In this document: piece after piece, positions 47,499-60,270 of the stretch
Position numbering within the stretch: position 1 is the first letter of the stretch
How the letters are laid out: the number at the start of each line of letters is the position of its first letter
Assembly (NCBI GenBank): GCA_029204225.1
Contig: CM055102.1
Span: forward strand, 37,070,585-37,134,584
Direction: 5' to 3'
From: Diphasiastrum complanatum
Taxonomy: Eukaryota > Streptophyta > Lycopodiopsida > Lycopodiales > Lycopodiaceae
DNA length: 64,000 bases
The notes under the pieces: model-generated
Told to the model about the DNA's origin: nothing
Seen by the model: only the letters and a program-made list of their open reading frames with translations
Database searches by the model: none
Made by a program: the position numbers and the translations under genes

Positions 47499-50400
47499 AT
47501 GTCTTCAATGGGTTCATCCTTGTTGGAACCAAGTGAAAGATTGACCACTTCAAATTATTCAATTTGGAAAATGAGGATGGAGTCCATCTTGATCCTTCAA
47601 GACGTGATGGACATAGTTTTTGGCCTTGAAGAAGAACCACAAGTTCTTCAAGAGGTTCAAAAATACAAAAAGAGAGCTAGGATGGCTTTCCACTACATTA
47701 AGATGAATGTCTCTAATGAGATATTGAGGGAGATGGGTACTTGTACAACAGCCAAAGAAGCTTGGGATTGTCTCAAGACTATCTTTGAGGCTAAGAATAC
47801 CTCTAGGCTTCTCACTCTTAGGAATCAAATCTTTCAAAGTAGCCAAAAGAGTGATGAGAGTGCATCTAGTTATATTTTGAGAGTAAAAGATATTCATAGA
47901 GAGCTTGCTTGCATTGGTGATTCCATCAATCAAAATGAGCTAGTTCAAGTCATTCTCAATGGCTTGAGAGGTGAATTTGATAACTTGTCCAATCCTATGC
48001 CATTAAGGAGGAGCTACCAAGTTTGGAGGCTCTCCAAAGTGTGCTAATTTCAGAAGAATCAAGACAAGAGTACAAGCTCTTGAGGATGGACAAGCTTTCT
48101 CTCACTCATAATGATGGCACAGCTCTCTTTGCCAAGGATAAGCACAAAGGGAGGAGCAAGAACCAACATCAACAATCCTCAAGCAAGGACAAAGTCAAAT
48201 CCAAAGACAAAGATGAGGAGGAAGATGATTCCTCTAATGCTTCATCATCCAAGCTCAAGAAGAAGAAGATCAAGTGCTTTTATTGTGGCAAGAAAGGTCA
48301 TTATGCCACCAATTGCTTCAAAAAGAAGAATCAACTCAAGCAAGCCAATATTACCAATGAGAAGGAAGACACTATTGCAAGTGATGGAGAGGGATCTCTT
48401 ATGGTCTCTAGTCTCTCATCTACTCCTTTCAAGAAGGACGGCCTATGGTATATTGATAGTGGAGCCTCTTCACATATGTGTAGCTCCAAGGACTCTTTCT
48501 CTTCTATTGCACCTTATGATGGATTCAAGAAATCAATATACACTGCAAATGATTTTGAATGTCCTATTGAAGGCATAGGGAACATTCCCTTGAAGCTTGC
48601 ATCCTCTAAAGTTCTTTCTCTCTCTAGAGTTCTTTATGTACCTAAGCTTACCAAGAATCTTATTAGTGTTGGCCAATTGCTTGATAATGGCCTTGATGTA
48701 AAATTCAATGTTGATACTTGCACTATCAAGAAGAATGATGAGATACTTGCATTAGGATCTAGATTTGGTGGCATCTATAAACTAGATCCAAATGAGTATG
48801 TGAATGCTTGTAATGTTGCTCTTGTGAACAAGCTCTCTATGGAGGAATTATGGCATAGGAGGTTGGGACATCCCAACTACAAATCCATGCTCTCTATGAA
48901 TCCAAAGCTATTGGCTTGCCAAAGTCATTCTCCAAGAAGATCAAGCATTGTGAGGCTTGTGCTATTGCTAAATCTCACAAAAAGCCATTCACAAGATCTT
49001 CTATCAAAAGCAAGCATCCTTTGGAGTGAATCCACTCGGATGTGCATTTCTCATCAACTACAAGCAAGGGAGGAGCCACTTGTTTTGTTACTTTCATTGA
49101 TGATTACACAAGATTCACTTGGATATATCTTCTTGCTTCAAAATCTATGGTGTTTGATCATTTCCTTATTTTCAAAGCTTATGTAGAGAAGCAATTCTCA
49201 TTCAAGATTAAAGCTCTTAGAAGTGATGGAGGTGGTGAATATATCTCCAATAGATTTCAAGATTTTTGTGAGCTTGAAGGCATTAAAAGAGAGTTTTCTT
49301 GTGCCTACTCTCCATCTCAAAATGGAGTGGCCGAGAGAAAGAATAGATCTCTATGTGAATGTGCAAAATCTATGAGAATTGAGGCATCTTTGCCCAAAGA
49401 TTTTTGGGGAGAAGCCATTAATTGTGCAAATTATCTTTGCAATAGGCTCCCACATATAGCTCTTGGAGGAAAGTCACCATATGAAATCTTATTTTTGAAG
49501 AAGCCTAAGATTGATCACCTTAGAGTTTTTGGATGCTTATGCTTTGTCCATATTCCCTTGGAAACAAGGAAGAAGGAAGATCCTAGTGCATGCAAAGGGA
49601 TCATGGTTGGATACTCATCCACCAAGAAGGCCTATAGAGTCTTTATACTCTCTACTTCTCAAGTTATTGAAAGTAGAGATGTTGTCTTTCATGAAGATCA
49701 ACACTCATCATTTGAAGAGGCCGAGATCAAGAAATCTATGGATGCATCATCAATTATTGATTTTGAAGACAATCATGATGTGATGGGGTCGAGATTTAAA
49801 GAAGACTCTCCTCAGATTTTTTCACCAAGAAGATCCATGAGAGATAGATCCGAGCCTAAGAGGCTCTCATATGTTGACAAAGGCAAAGAAGTGGATCTTG
49901 ATTCCACTAATTATGTTTTTTATGTCTCTCATGAAGAGCCAAAAGAATGTACAAGAGGCACTCAATACCAAGGAGTGGTATGATGCCATGAAGCAAGAGT
50001 ATGATGCGTTGATCACCAACAATACTTGGGAGCTTGTGGATGCTCCATCCAACAAGCATGTGATTGGTTTCAAGTGGGTATTTCGGATCAAGTTCAATCA
50101 TTATGGCACCATCAACAAGCATAAAGCAAGATTATGTGCCAAAGGATTTGCTCAAATCCATGGTCTTGATTATGAGGAGACCTTTGCACCCGTTGCAAAG
50201 ATGGTGACAATAAGAATTCTTATTTCTCTTGCTTGTTTTTTCAAGTGGAAGGTGTTCCAATTAGATGTATCCAATGCTTTTCTAAATGGTTATCTTGAGG
50301 AGGAGATCTATATGGAACAACCTCAAGGACTTATCAAGGATGAGTCCAAAGTGTGCTTGCTCTTCAAAAGTCTTTATGGACTCAAGCAAGCACCAAGATC

Positions 50401-51469
50401 ATGGTATTCAAGACTTAACTCTTTTCTTATCTCACTAGGATTTACTCTTAGTGACTATGATCCTTCCATGTATCTAAAGTTTGTTGATAGCAATATTGTC
50501 ATTCTTCTAATTTATGTTGATGACATTATTCTTTGTGGAAGTTGTATCAAGCTATTTGATGAAACCAAGCTAGCACTTGGATGTGAGTTTAAAATGCAAG
50601 ATCTCGGAGAGATACATTACATCCTAGGCCTAGAAATTGATTTTTATGAAAATCATGTCTTTATATGCCAATCTAGATATGCTCACTCTATGTTGAAAAA
50701 ATTCCATATGGAAAATTCTAAGAGCATAGATACTCCAATGGAGCAAATTGTAAAAGATCCTAATAAAGGTGATGAAAGATCCTTTGAGGACATCACACTT
50801 TTTAGGAGTCTTGTAGGCTCCTTGATTTGGCTTACCATTACTAGGCCCGATCTTAGTTTTTGTGTGCACAAATTGAGTCAATTTATGCAAGATCCTAAGA
50901 TCCATCATTGGAAGATGGCCAAGAGGATTCTAAGATATGTATCTTCATCTTGTGATTATGGTCTACTCTATAAAAGTGAAGATCTATCCATTATTGGCTA
51001 CTCGGATTCGGACTTTGCAAGTGACAAGATGGATCGAAAGTCTTACACTATCTTTCTTGGAGGCAATCTAATATCTTGGATTTCCAAAAAGCAAGATACT
51101 ATATCTCTCTCTTCATGTGAGGCCGAGTACAAAGCACTCACTACAACTATCAAAGAAGTGCTTTGGATCAAGAGGTTATTAATGGAACTAAAGTGCATCA
51201 AGGAGGATGATCTACCAATGATCAAGTGTGATAACATCTCGGCCCAAGCTCTTGCCAATAATCCCATATTTCATGCAAGAAGCAAGCACATAGAAGTGGC
51301 ACACCATTTTGTGAGAGAAAAGCTTATTGGAGGAGAAATCTATTTGGAGCATGTCAACTCGTCCTCTTGTATTGCCGATCTACTCACCAAGCCTTTGAGC
51401 AAAAGTGCTTTCATCAAGCATAGATCTAATCTTGGAGTTATATCAAGATCAATTCTCAAATCTTCATAG
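47499..51469 (+). pseudogene. Copia-B gag-pol, broken by three frameshifts and a stop
   Basis: ATG at 47499 ('MSSMGSSLLEPSERL'). Pieces: 47499-about 47990 gag; frameshift; about 47990-48900 gag end, zinc knuckle 'CFYCGKKGHYATNC', protease 'WYIDSGASSHM', integrase zinc site 'LWHRRLGHPNYKS'; frameshift near 48900 and an in-frame TGA at 49027 before 'IHSDVHF'; 49042-about 49940 integrase core ('SDGGGEYISNRF', 'GVAERKN'); frameshift; to 51469 RT ('FQLDVSNAFLNGYLEEE', 'IYVDDIIL') and RNase H ('GYSDSDFASDKMDRKS', 'SLSSCEAEYKAL', 'CDNISAQALANN'), ending 'SRSILKSS'. Apart from these breaks the catalytic residues look preserved, so decay is recent. It could still be mobilised in trans. Confidence 0.9.
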
Positions 51470-51474
51470 ATAAT

Positions 51475-51487
51475 TTTTTAGGAGGAG
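51475..51487 (+). promoter_or_regulatory. Copia-B polypurine tract
   Basis: TTTTTAGGAGGAG immediately before the 3' LTR at 51488. Confidence 0.85.
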
Positions 51488-52225
51488 TGTGAAGAATTGA
51501 AAAAGATTATCTATGTTAGATATAGGGGTCTTATGTTTTTTTACATCAAGCATCTAGGTGTAGGATGTTGATAGGAATAAATTTGGCATAGATGGCAAAT
51601 TATGCATTTCCACTTGTAATGCCACTATTGAGCCAAAATAGAGTAAGAGGCTAAACACTTGCCAATTAGAGTGTAGACAAGTGTAAAGTTTTTGTTTGAT
51701 GAATTCCAAGAGGTCCAATAGGATTTAGAGGTGGAACCTTGTGAGGTCCAATAGGAAATTGAGGTGTGCTTGAATATAGTCCAATAGAATTAAGAGGTGC
51801 ATGGATCAATGATCCAATAGGATCAAAAGGTGACAAAATATGGTCCAATCATAGTTAAGCATAGTGGTAGCTCGTGGACCTACTAGTATCATTGTACTCC
51901 TCATTTTGAAGCTAATTGATTTGGTGATTTCATGGATTTTGTGAGTTATTGGATTTCTAGCTTTCTCTCTCTACTCGAGAGCTCATGATGTATTTTCTCT
52001 CTCTACCCAAGGAGAGCAGCTTGTTTTTACTTAGATTATTTTTTGAATACTTCCCACACGTGTGAGTGAGAGTTGGAAGTGATTGAATGCATGTAGTGGT
52101 GTGTTTTTGCCATAGGATTCAAGATTGATCTTGAATCTCAATCTAGTCTTGATCTTGGTGCATCTACACACCTTAGGAGATCACAAGTACATGTAGTGGA
52201 CAGTCCACACGTGTGAAATTCAACA
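51488..52225 (+). repeat. Copia-B 3' LTR
   Basis: 738 bp, the same length as the 5' LTR. Differences seen are scattered single bases (for example GAGACTAA to GAGGCTAA, CCCGAG to CTCGAG, TAGTAG to TAGTGG). Confidence 0.95.
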
Positions 52226-53175
52226 CAGTAGATGTGGAGAGTGTGAATGATTATGATAGCCATAGACCTGAGTACACCACACATACTCGAAAGCACAGTG
52301 TTCGTGGTGAACGTAGAAGAGTGACTGCAGAAGAAGAATCAGAAATTATAGGTGCTGCCCAGCAAAATGAGTTGGAGACAGCAGCACAAAATGGAGAAAG
52401 TATTGTTGAGAGAAATGTGAATGATGCACTCTAGGCAATTATAAGATTACCTCCTAGAAGCAACAATAGATGAATGGGATGGCTAAAAGGAAAAGAGAGA
52501 TGTATCCAAAAGATGGCTGGAGGATAAAAGAGAAAACTCGCTCCTTGTTTCTTTGGTATGCTACAATACAACGCATGGAAAAAAGGACAATTCATGTACT
52601 TTTGCAGCAACAATGTTCAACACACATGGAATTCCTATTGGGGCATTCAAGCAATACCTGGAATGGCTCCAGGCACTTGGCCCATAGTCACCGGCACTCA
52701 CCTAACAAATGAAGAGGTTGAGAATCTCACTTTGGCAAGTTTTCATTTGGAAACTGAAATAGTGGTTCCAACGACATTGCCTCAAGATCAAGAAGACATT
52801 CGAAATGGGTGTTATAGGCCACAAGTATCAAAGGAAGCTTTAAAGAGAATAGAGTCAGCTGCCAACATGACAGCAAGAGTGTTGTCAACAAAAGTAGTGA
52901 GGACAAGAGAGCATGAAGTTTTTAAGATAGAGACAAGTCACTCAAGGATTGAGGGACATACGTATAGAGTCACAATAAGCACAAACCCCTCTTGCAGGTG
53001 TCCAGATTTCATGTTTCGTTCCACAAGAGATAAAAGTTTTTGGGCCTATAAACATATGTATTTTGTTTACATGTGGATATTTGGATTAGATCAGAACCAT
53101 AGCATGCACATACACCAACCCATGTTGTCAAAAATCGAGGTCTTTCGAGTGCTGTCCCGTGCACGGTTGTTATGA
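52226..53175 (+). pseudogene. MuDR-like transposase C-terminus, SWIM-like finger (copy 2)
   Basis: Continues the host transposon after Copia-B: 'NDYDSHRPEYTTHTRKHSV' and an acidic linker to 52434, then, after stops, a long frame 52558-53175 with 'SCRCPDFMFRSTRDKSFW' and 'AYKHMYFVYMW'. The third zinc ligand of the CxC...CxH SWIM pattern is Tyr, as in copy 1. It ends 'VFRVLSRARLL'. Confidence 0.7.
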
Positions 53176-53564
53176 AAATTCCTTGTTTGGTTCACATCCA
53201 TGTTTATTGTTAAATTTGTATTTCATCAATATTTGTCAATGCAACAATTTTTTTTAAAAAAAATGCTTCATGGTTCAAACACTTTGATACGTGTGGATTT
53301 GACTATATTGATAACTAATCACAATGATAGGAAATGTGTGTTTTATTTTTTTATCTAACTGTTACAAATAGAATTGTACTACAATAATGTGGTTAGAAAC
53401 CAATTCATGAGCCACTCTTTATGAGGTATATATCATCTTTTTTGGATGTGTCCATGTTTAAAAAACTTATTATGTATACCATTCTGGTAGTAATTTAGTA
53501 TTTTGATACATATTCATAATGATGGAAAATGTATTGCAATAGTGTGCTAGGAAACCTATTTCAT

Positions 53565-56151
53565 ACGACTGGCATAGCTTCCTTATTCAAGAACTAACCA
53601 ACTCCATCAAACCCAACAACCATGAGCGAATCACAGTAGGCCCCTTGTTGTATAACTTTGTTTGCGCACTTCTCGAGACAAAAGTGCGCGGTTTCCAACG
53701 CTCATCCCTTTTGTCTACCCTCGTGCCACATACTAACCTTTATCTGCCATCTCAAGCATGCACCTCCTCCCAACTTGTAGTTATTAACACAACGGCCAGC
53801 AAACGAATGTGTGGTGTTGCCTCTACATCCACATCTCCACCTGCTACCCAAAGACGCACCTCCACTACCGCACTAACCACCCCATCAACAGCTGCCACTT
53901 CTTCTTTGGTACAGCCCTCCACTCCGATTTCTTTTGTCGCTACCTCTCTTCATGTTCCATCCACATCTGTTTCTATCTCCATCTCCATTTCTTCTATTGA
54001 TACCACTCCTATTTCTCTTCCAGTATCCACTACTCCATCCATCACCATCGCATCACTCCTGCCACCACCGTTGCTTCCATTCCATTCAATCCCTCTGATT
54101 CTCAATTGTCTCCCGACACTCTGACGTGGATGCAAGTCATCAATTTTTCAACCCCACGCCAGCCGCTTTCTGCTCCATCCTCACCTTCTTCCATACTCCA
54201 CACCACCCTCCACTTTTCTTCTGCTCCTCCCATCCTCTCGTTCGGACAAACCGTCCTCACTCCCGTTTCCACAGTTGTTTCTCAAACCCCACCCGCTTCG
54301 CCAACAAAGGTTGCCGAGGCAACCAACCGTTGCTTGATGACGCATTTGTCCAAACAGTGTTTGCACCATCGCCAGATCGGACTGATCCTACCGTCCCAGA
54401 TGGCATCAGGTCCAATGAGAACCTGATAGAAGACAATGATGATGGCACTCCACAAGTCATTGGGGCCGATACAACAAAAGCCCCTACCAGTGCTAGTGTA
54501 TCAACTGCTCTCACAGATCTAACGACGACGTACCAAACTCTGGGGAAATACATCCTGGATGTGGTAGCGACCAAAGCCATTCTAGAAAGCCCCTACACTT
54601 GGTGACGAGTAACACACAGCTGCGAGTAGACCTCACCAAGCTGCAGCAAGAGCTAATTTTGGCTCAGCAACACGAACAAGCAGGGCACCAAGAGATTGCC
54701 AAGCTGCAGCAAAAGGAGGAGGGTCTCAACAAATATATCCAAAGCCTTTCCAAAGCATTGACTGAGGCCTCCACGAAGGTGCGAAAGCTTCAAGCTGAAG
54801 TGTCCCAACGGCTTGCCCCCATCCAGGTGCAACTTACCCTTTTGGAAGCAAAGAATACGTGCTTGGGGACGAAGGTCAAAGCACTACAAGAGGAAAAGCT
54901 CGTCTGGTTATCTCAACCTGCACCGGACTCAAGTCCGCTTTCTCAATCAGAAATGAATCTTCTACGGCATCAGGTGCAGGTTTATAGCCAAACCCTAAAC
55001 AACTACTAGGTAGAGTTCAACAAATATCGGACAAGCGCAACGCATGAGCTCGCCCAGGCCAAGCAAGCCCCCAAGGCCTGCTAGAAATTCATGGAAATGA
55101 AGGCCCAGCCCAAGCCCGTGGTAATTCCATCGCCACCTACTTTTGACGCTGCACAAGCTAGTACAAGCTAAGACCAGAGCCAGTAGGCAACAAGGGGATT
55201 TCAATAAGATCAAGAGTTTGAAGGCCAGGACCAAGGGCAAACGAGTACAGCTACTGAGAAGCGAGACCAGGGCCAAGGTGCAACTACTAGCCAAAGCCAA
55301 GCCACATCATCCAGAGGTTCATACACGATATCTGCCAGCCGGGCCTTCTGAAGACCGAAGTCCGTGGAGGAGAAAATCAATGAATTTTTATCAAAGTATC
55401 CCCATGAGTCATCAAGAGGCGGCTAGCAGATATAGTTTTCTGCTCAGACAATCAAGGGCAACGAACTGCAAGTACTATTCGCCCTCCAACCACAACCAGA
55501 GTGGTGTCAGCAGTTGTTCAAAAGAGACCCTGCGGCCATCAGGGCCTACCTGACGAGTCCACAACAATTACGGGTGAACGTGCACTTTCTGCCATGTCCA
55601 CGAAGACCCAAATGGGTGGAATGCGACACCCCTCTAGACAAGAACACACTTCAGAATTTCAATTGGCTGGTCATACAATCAGAATATGGGTGGACTACGG
55701 ATGTAGATGCCAGAAGGGCTCTCACCGCATCCAATACATCAATTGCCCTGATCCCACAGTCCGCGCGACAGCCACTTATGCCCGGGACTTAGAATATCTG
55801 ATGGGGATCGAAACTAAATAAGACAATTTTCTCCCATCCATATTCTTTGATGTTAATAAGGCGCTACCTTCAGACAAAATTGAAGATCCACTGCCAAGGG
55901 CTCATGTCTATTACCGAGCTGCGCTTCAGGATGATCCATGGACACGCCGATTTCAAACATGGGGTTCAACCAAGATTGGCTGCGGGGGGCCCACAAGTCT
56001 CTTCACATGCCAAAAGACTTAAAAAAATTGGACTGCCTCAACTTTATGGAGGACGTCACCACCTACCTCATCCAGCAAAGGCGGACGAAGAAAACGCTCT
56101 ACTAAAACGGCAGAGTGCCGAGGGACTGGCACTACTTCAGGTCGGGGGTCC
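53565..56151 (+). pseudogene. Degenerate coding tract, unrecognised retroelement-like interior
   Basis: Overlapping open pieces in changing frames: 53645-54124 and 54126-54605 (Ser/Thr/Pro-rich), 54599-55009 (clear coiled coil: 'TKLQQELILAQQHEQAGHQE', 'IAKLQQKEEGLNKYIQSL'), 55143-55553 (basic), 55514-55821 ('WCQQLFKRDPAAIRAYL', then 'NFNWLVIQSEYGW'), and a worn tail ('ALPSDKIEDPLPRAHVYYRA') to about 56000. GC is higher than in the neighbours and codon-like signal persists for 2.4 kb, so it was once a protein of perhaps 700 residues. It directly precedes a probable LTR, so a gag-only retroelement is my best guess. No family recognised. Confidence 0.4.
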
Positions 56152-56700
56152 TGTTGGGGGTATTTCCAACAAAGTGTAATAAATAAATCATTCAATAAAA
56201 TGTGTTGCGAGGGCATGGCATCCTATGCGCGTAAGCCCATGGCCCAATGAGCACGCAAGTAAAGTTGTAAATAAAATAAACTTGACTTGGGCCTTGGAAT
56301 TGAAATAAAACTAGATGCCAAAGTCATTTTTAAACTTAGAGATTATTTTTTAGAGTTGGGTCCAAATTGGGACTCATATGAATCTTGTGATTACCAATGT
56401 ACTTTTTGTGGACCCTTGGATCAAGTTGGGTCCAAGGTGAATGGATAGGATCATTGTGAATATTAGCCAATAGGATTGAGGGGCAAGGGCGTTCCCCATT
56501 TTATAAAAAGACACCATTTGTACACTATTTTCATGCTTAATGAGAAGGAGAAAACTTTACCAATTTTGGAAGAAAAGCATTCTCATTTGCAATTCAATGC
56601 TTGCTATTGCTCTTGTTGTTTTCTATTGCTCTCAAGTTCATGCTTTTTGGTTTCAATAGTTTATGTTTCTCCTTTAGCAAGTACAATGTGCATTTGAGCT
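56152..56700 (+). mobile_element. Probable LTR (right end not fixed)
   Basis: Starts TGTTGGGGGTATTTCCAACA after a purine-rich GGTCGGGGGTCC. A TATA-like TTTATAAAAAG lies at about 56499-56509 and a pyrimidine-rich stretch follows. No second copy is present, so the end is approximate. Confidence 0.45.
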
Positions 56701-57434
56701 AACCTCCACCCTCCCTCTATCTCTCTCTTCTATCTTCTTTTCCCTCCATTATCTAATCATCCCCTTCCTTTCACCTACAATCATGATGAATGCTAGTGTA
56801 GAGGAGTAGAGTTAAGAGAGAGTAGTGTTAGTGGGGAGTAGAGTTAAGGGAGAAAGTAGAAAACTAACTAAAAATAGCATCTATGCATAATTAGGTACCT
56901 ATCCAGTGATCTAACCCTTGTTGACAGACAGGAGTGCTATACTACGCGAGATCTTCGACCCTACACCTGGCTACTTAATATGCTGCCCAATCTGCATGAA
57001 TTCATGCATTCATTGCTCCACATCAAGTTGTGGCCTTTTAGAATTCACTTAGAAGCTCTAGGGCACCCACTGTCAAAGCTTTACATCTCCCAATTCCATC
57101 CACTATAGAGAGAGATTCATGATTTTCCCCTTTGAAACCCTAGCTGCCTTCTTTCATAGCCTAAGAGAGAGAATTAATTGCTTTACGATTGCTCCATGGT
57201 TGACCCCGCCCTTCTGGCAATCACTCGACCTCACCTAAACAATGTTGGGTAGCTTTTTATAGTGCCCAATTCTGTTGAGTATGGAAAAAGATCCGCAACT
57301 TTACGTCTTTCACAGAAAACTAAGCCACTATGGTTAGTTCCCCGAACTGCCGCTTTCTCCTCCCACTGTAAATGGATTGCAAAATCCACTCAGACCTAAA
57401 TTGCCACTACCTTGCTTTGATATTGACAAAGTAC
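56701..57434. other. No gene seen
   Basis: Pyrimidine- and purine-rich runs at 56700-56870, then ordinary AT-rich sequence. No frame or repeat structure that I can support. Confidence 0.4.
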
Positions 57435-58205
57435 TCAAAGAAATCTGGCCAGCTTCTTGTCATAGCCACATACAACCATTCTTGAGCAATTTTTCATGAA
57501 TTCTCCCTGGAATCCACCTACAACGATCGTTTTGATCTTCCCTGAAGCTCCGATCGAAGGGACTTTGTTGTCTCTTGCCATTTGGACTTCTGATACCCCG
57601 TATGGAGTCGTCTCTCCTGAGACGCTCTGAGTGCTATTTTTCCTGGTGAAAGATGCTATGTCATAGCTCCACTGGATCGTGCATACTACACGCTGTAGCT
57701 CTGATACCATGTTGAAATTCTGTTAGGATCTAGTGCAGTATCCAGATCACATAAATCAATCACCATAGACACTCCTCACAAGCTCTCAAAGATGGCACAA
57801 CAAAAGCTTAAGTCTATTATGAAGAAACATTGTACATATAGCAAAGCCCCAAACTGCATGGGCTCAACAGGTGTCACTAATGATGAGTAATCTTGGTTTG
57901 TGAAGCAATCTTGATGTTTTCACTCTCTTTAGCATTTTCTTTGTGAATGAATGCTTAGTATTTCACAAGTAAATTAATTCTCTGTTATCAGGCCGTACAG
58001 TAGCAGTACTTCACATGTGTCAAGCCATGGATCATCATTTCATGATTGTTCTTGCTTAGAATCACAAAAATTGTCAACTAGAAGCCAGAATTGGAACTTG
58101 GTCTTGATGTAGATCAAGATCCCAAGCTACCAATCACTTAGTTGTGATCATTTGTAGATCAAATTTAGTCCAAAACTCTGAAATTTGATAGTTAGATCCA
58201 TCCAC
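57435..58205 (-). mobile_element. copia fragment: LTR, primer binding site and leader
   Basis: The minus strand reads TGGTATCAGAGCTACAGC (primer binding site from 57709 down), just after an LTR end ...TCAACA (57710). The LTR would run right to about 58205, where the next copia relic is cut. A 91-codon minus frame to the left (57435-57710) is leader or unknown. It does not resemble gag. Only this 5' end of the element remains. Confidence 0.6.
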
Positions 58206-58212
58206 ACCTTTA

Positions 58213-60270
58213 TTAATCATTCTTTTTAGACAATTTTGGAATGTTTCCCTCATCAACAATGACATCTCTGCCAACAATCACTTTGTTAGTAGAAGGAATG
58301 TAAACCTTGTAGGCTTTACTCACCTCACTATATCCAACAAAAATATCTCTTCTTGAAGATGGATCCTCCTTGGTTCTATCATCAAGAGTAATGTTGACAT
58401 AGCATGTGCATCCAAAGGTTCTTAGAAAGTTGACACTCGGCCTCCTCTTGAATAGCATCTCAAAAGGTGTAAAATAGCACTCGGCCACCTATTGCACAAG
58501 AAATTGGCCACAACAAAGCTCGATCCCAAAATGGTTTGTCAAGATTAGCACTTAACCTCATGGCTTTAGCAATTTCACATAAAATCCTAGTCTTCCTTTC
58601 AGCCACTCCATTTTGTTGTGGGGTCCTTGATGTTGGATACTCCCTTGTGATCCCATGCTCATCACAAAAGGCCTTGAACTTGGTAAATATGTACTCACCA
58701 CCATTGTCACTCCTTAAGCACTTGATCCTTGTGGAAAATTGGTTCTCCTTTTCATTCTTGAACTTGATAAAGACATCATACACTTCATCCTTTACTAAAA
58801 TCAACAATGAATGTTACATACATCTTAGCTCCACTATTGCTAATTGTAGTGAATCCATGAATATCCAAATGTACAAATTGAAAAGACTTTATAGATCTAG
58901 TATAAGGTAGTCTACATGACTTAGACAAAGCACAAGACTCACAAATATGTTTGATGCCACTTAAGAAACTTGGAAGACCTATTACAATCTTCTTCCTAGC
59001 CAATACCTACAATGAATTGAAGTTGAGGTGTCCCATCCTTTTATGCCAAACCTCTTGAATAGTTATTTTCTCCCTTGCAACACATCCAACTTGGTTAGCA
59101 GTAATACAAGCATCTTTTTGAACTCCTTTTGATCATACAAGCATCTCCATCAAACTCCACCTTGAGGCCTTTACTTAGCATTTGACTCACACTAAGCAAA
59201 TTCTTGGTAATAGATGGAATAAACAATACATCCTCCAAATGAACATTCCTATTTGTAGAGGGAGAAATAGGAATCGTGCCAACCCCTTTGATTGCACACT
59301 CACCATCATTGGCTATGTAGATCACCCTCTTGTCATCTCCATATGCCAACAAATAAGTGAAGTACTCTTTGTGAAAGGTCATGTTTGAACTTGCTCCACT
59401 ATCAATCCACCAAGTATCTAGATCTTCATCATTAGCAAACATACATGAAGACATCACAAAAGCATCATCATTTGCATCTTGAACATCCAAACCATCCTCA
59501 TCAAGAGTAAGATTACCTTGCTTGTCTCCTTGATCTCTCTTCTTCATGTAGCACTCACTTGCAAATTGTCCTTTGATGCCACAATAGAAGCACTTGAGAT
59601 TTGATCTATCATTCTTTTTGCTACTTGAAGAATCATCCACTTGATCTTGCCCTTTAGACCACTTACTTTTGGATTTGCCCTTGAATTTGCCCTTTGTGAA
59701 CATAGCATCCTCTCGAAGTGTCGATGTAGATCCACCTCTTGGTTGAAGCTTATATTCCTCATTGATCAAGATCTCTTGAAGATCCATCAAGCTTGGCAAA
59801 TTCTTTTGAATAGCAATACTTTGAATAAGCTCTCCTTCCTTAATGCTTTCATCAATGCAAGCCAACTCATCATTCAATGCTTTCATCCTCAAAACAAAAG
59901 TACTTGGACTTTCTTCATTCTTTTGCAAACAAGAAAATATTTTTCTTCTTAGAGTCAACACTCTAGAAGTAGACTTGGATTCATAAAGCTTCTTCAATGA
60001 ATCCCAAGCTTCCAAAGATGATGTGCACTTACCAACTTCCTTGAGGAGCTCATTAGTAATCTTCTTCTTGATCATGTGTGGAGCCTTCTAGGCCCTCTTA
60101 TCATATCTCACTTGATCTTGTTGTGTTGCTGGTCTCTCCTCCAAACCTACAACAATATCCAAAACATCATTCATCTCAAGAAGTGATTCCATCCTCACTT
60201 TCCACAATGAATAGTTGCTTGAGGTAAGCCTATCATTGGCTTCCAACATGACTCCAATTGAGGTTGCCAT
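58213..60270 (-). pseudogene. Copia-C gag-protease-integrase relic, no RT
   Basis: Minus strand. Gag start at 60270 ('MATSIGVMLEANDRLTSS'), a stop at about 60090, a long piece 59095-60075 with gag, knuckle 'CFYCGIKGQFASEC' (the zinc His is Gln) and protease 'WWIDSGASSNM', then broken integrase pieces 58785-59003, 58460-58807 ('SDNGGEYIFTKFKAFCDEHG', 'GVAERKT') and 58213-58488 ('TFGCTCYVNITLDDRTKED'). It ends abruptly at 58213 before RT. It is closely related to the intact Copia-A protein but has several stops and frameshifts and a short gag deletion ('EGELIQSIAIQ'). Confidence 0.85.

Larger units (their letters stand above)
46005..52225 (+). mobile_element. Copia-B: complete-length Ty1/copia element with damaged pol
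   Basis: 6221 bp, flanked by the 5-bp duplication CAGTA (46000-46004 and 52226-52230). Copy 1 of the host transposon shows the uninterrupted sequence. LTRs are 738 bp each with about ten differences by eye, so it is older than Copia-A. The gag-pol frame has three frameshifts and one stop. Structural signals are all kept. Confidence 0.95.
35114..53564 (+). mobile_element. MuDR-like DNA transposon relic, copy 2, split by two copia elements
   Basis: Removing Copia-A (39716-45576), Copia-B (46005-52225) and one copy of each 5-bp duplication leaves about 6.36 kb that is collinear with 1396-7841 in inverted orientation. The small length difference is mostly the shorter GA tract here. Ends are ATGAAAATTACC on the left and GGAAACCTATTTCAT on the right. 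It carries the same transposase relic on the plus strand. I see no clear target-site duplication. Confidence 0.8.
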
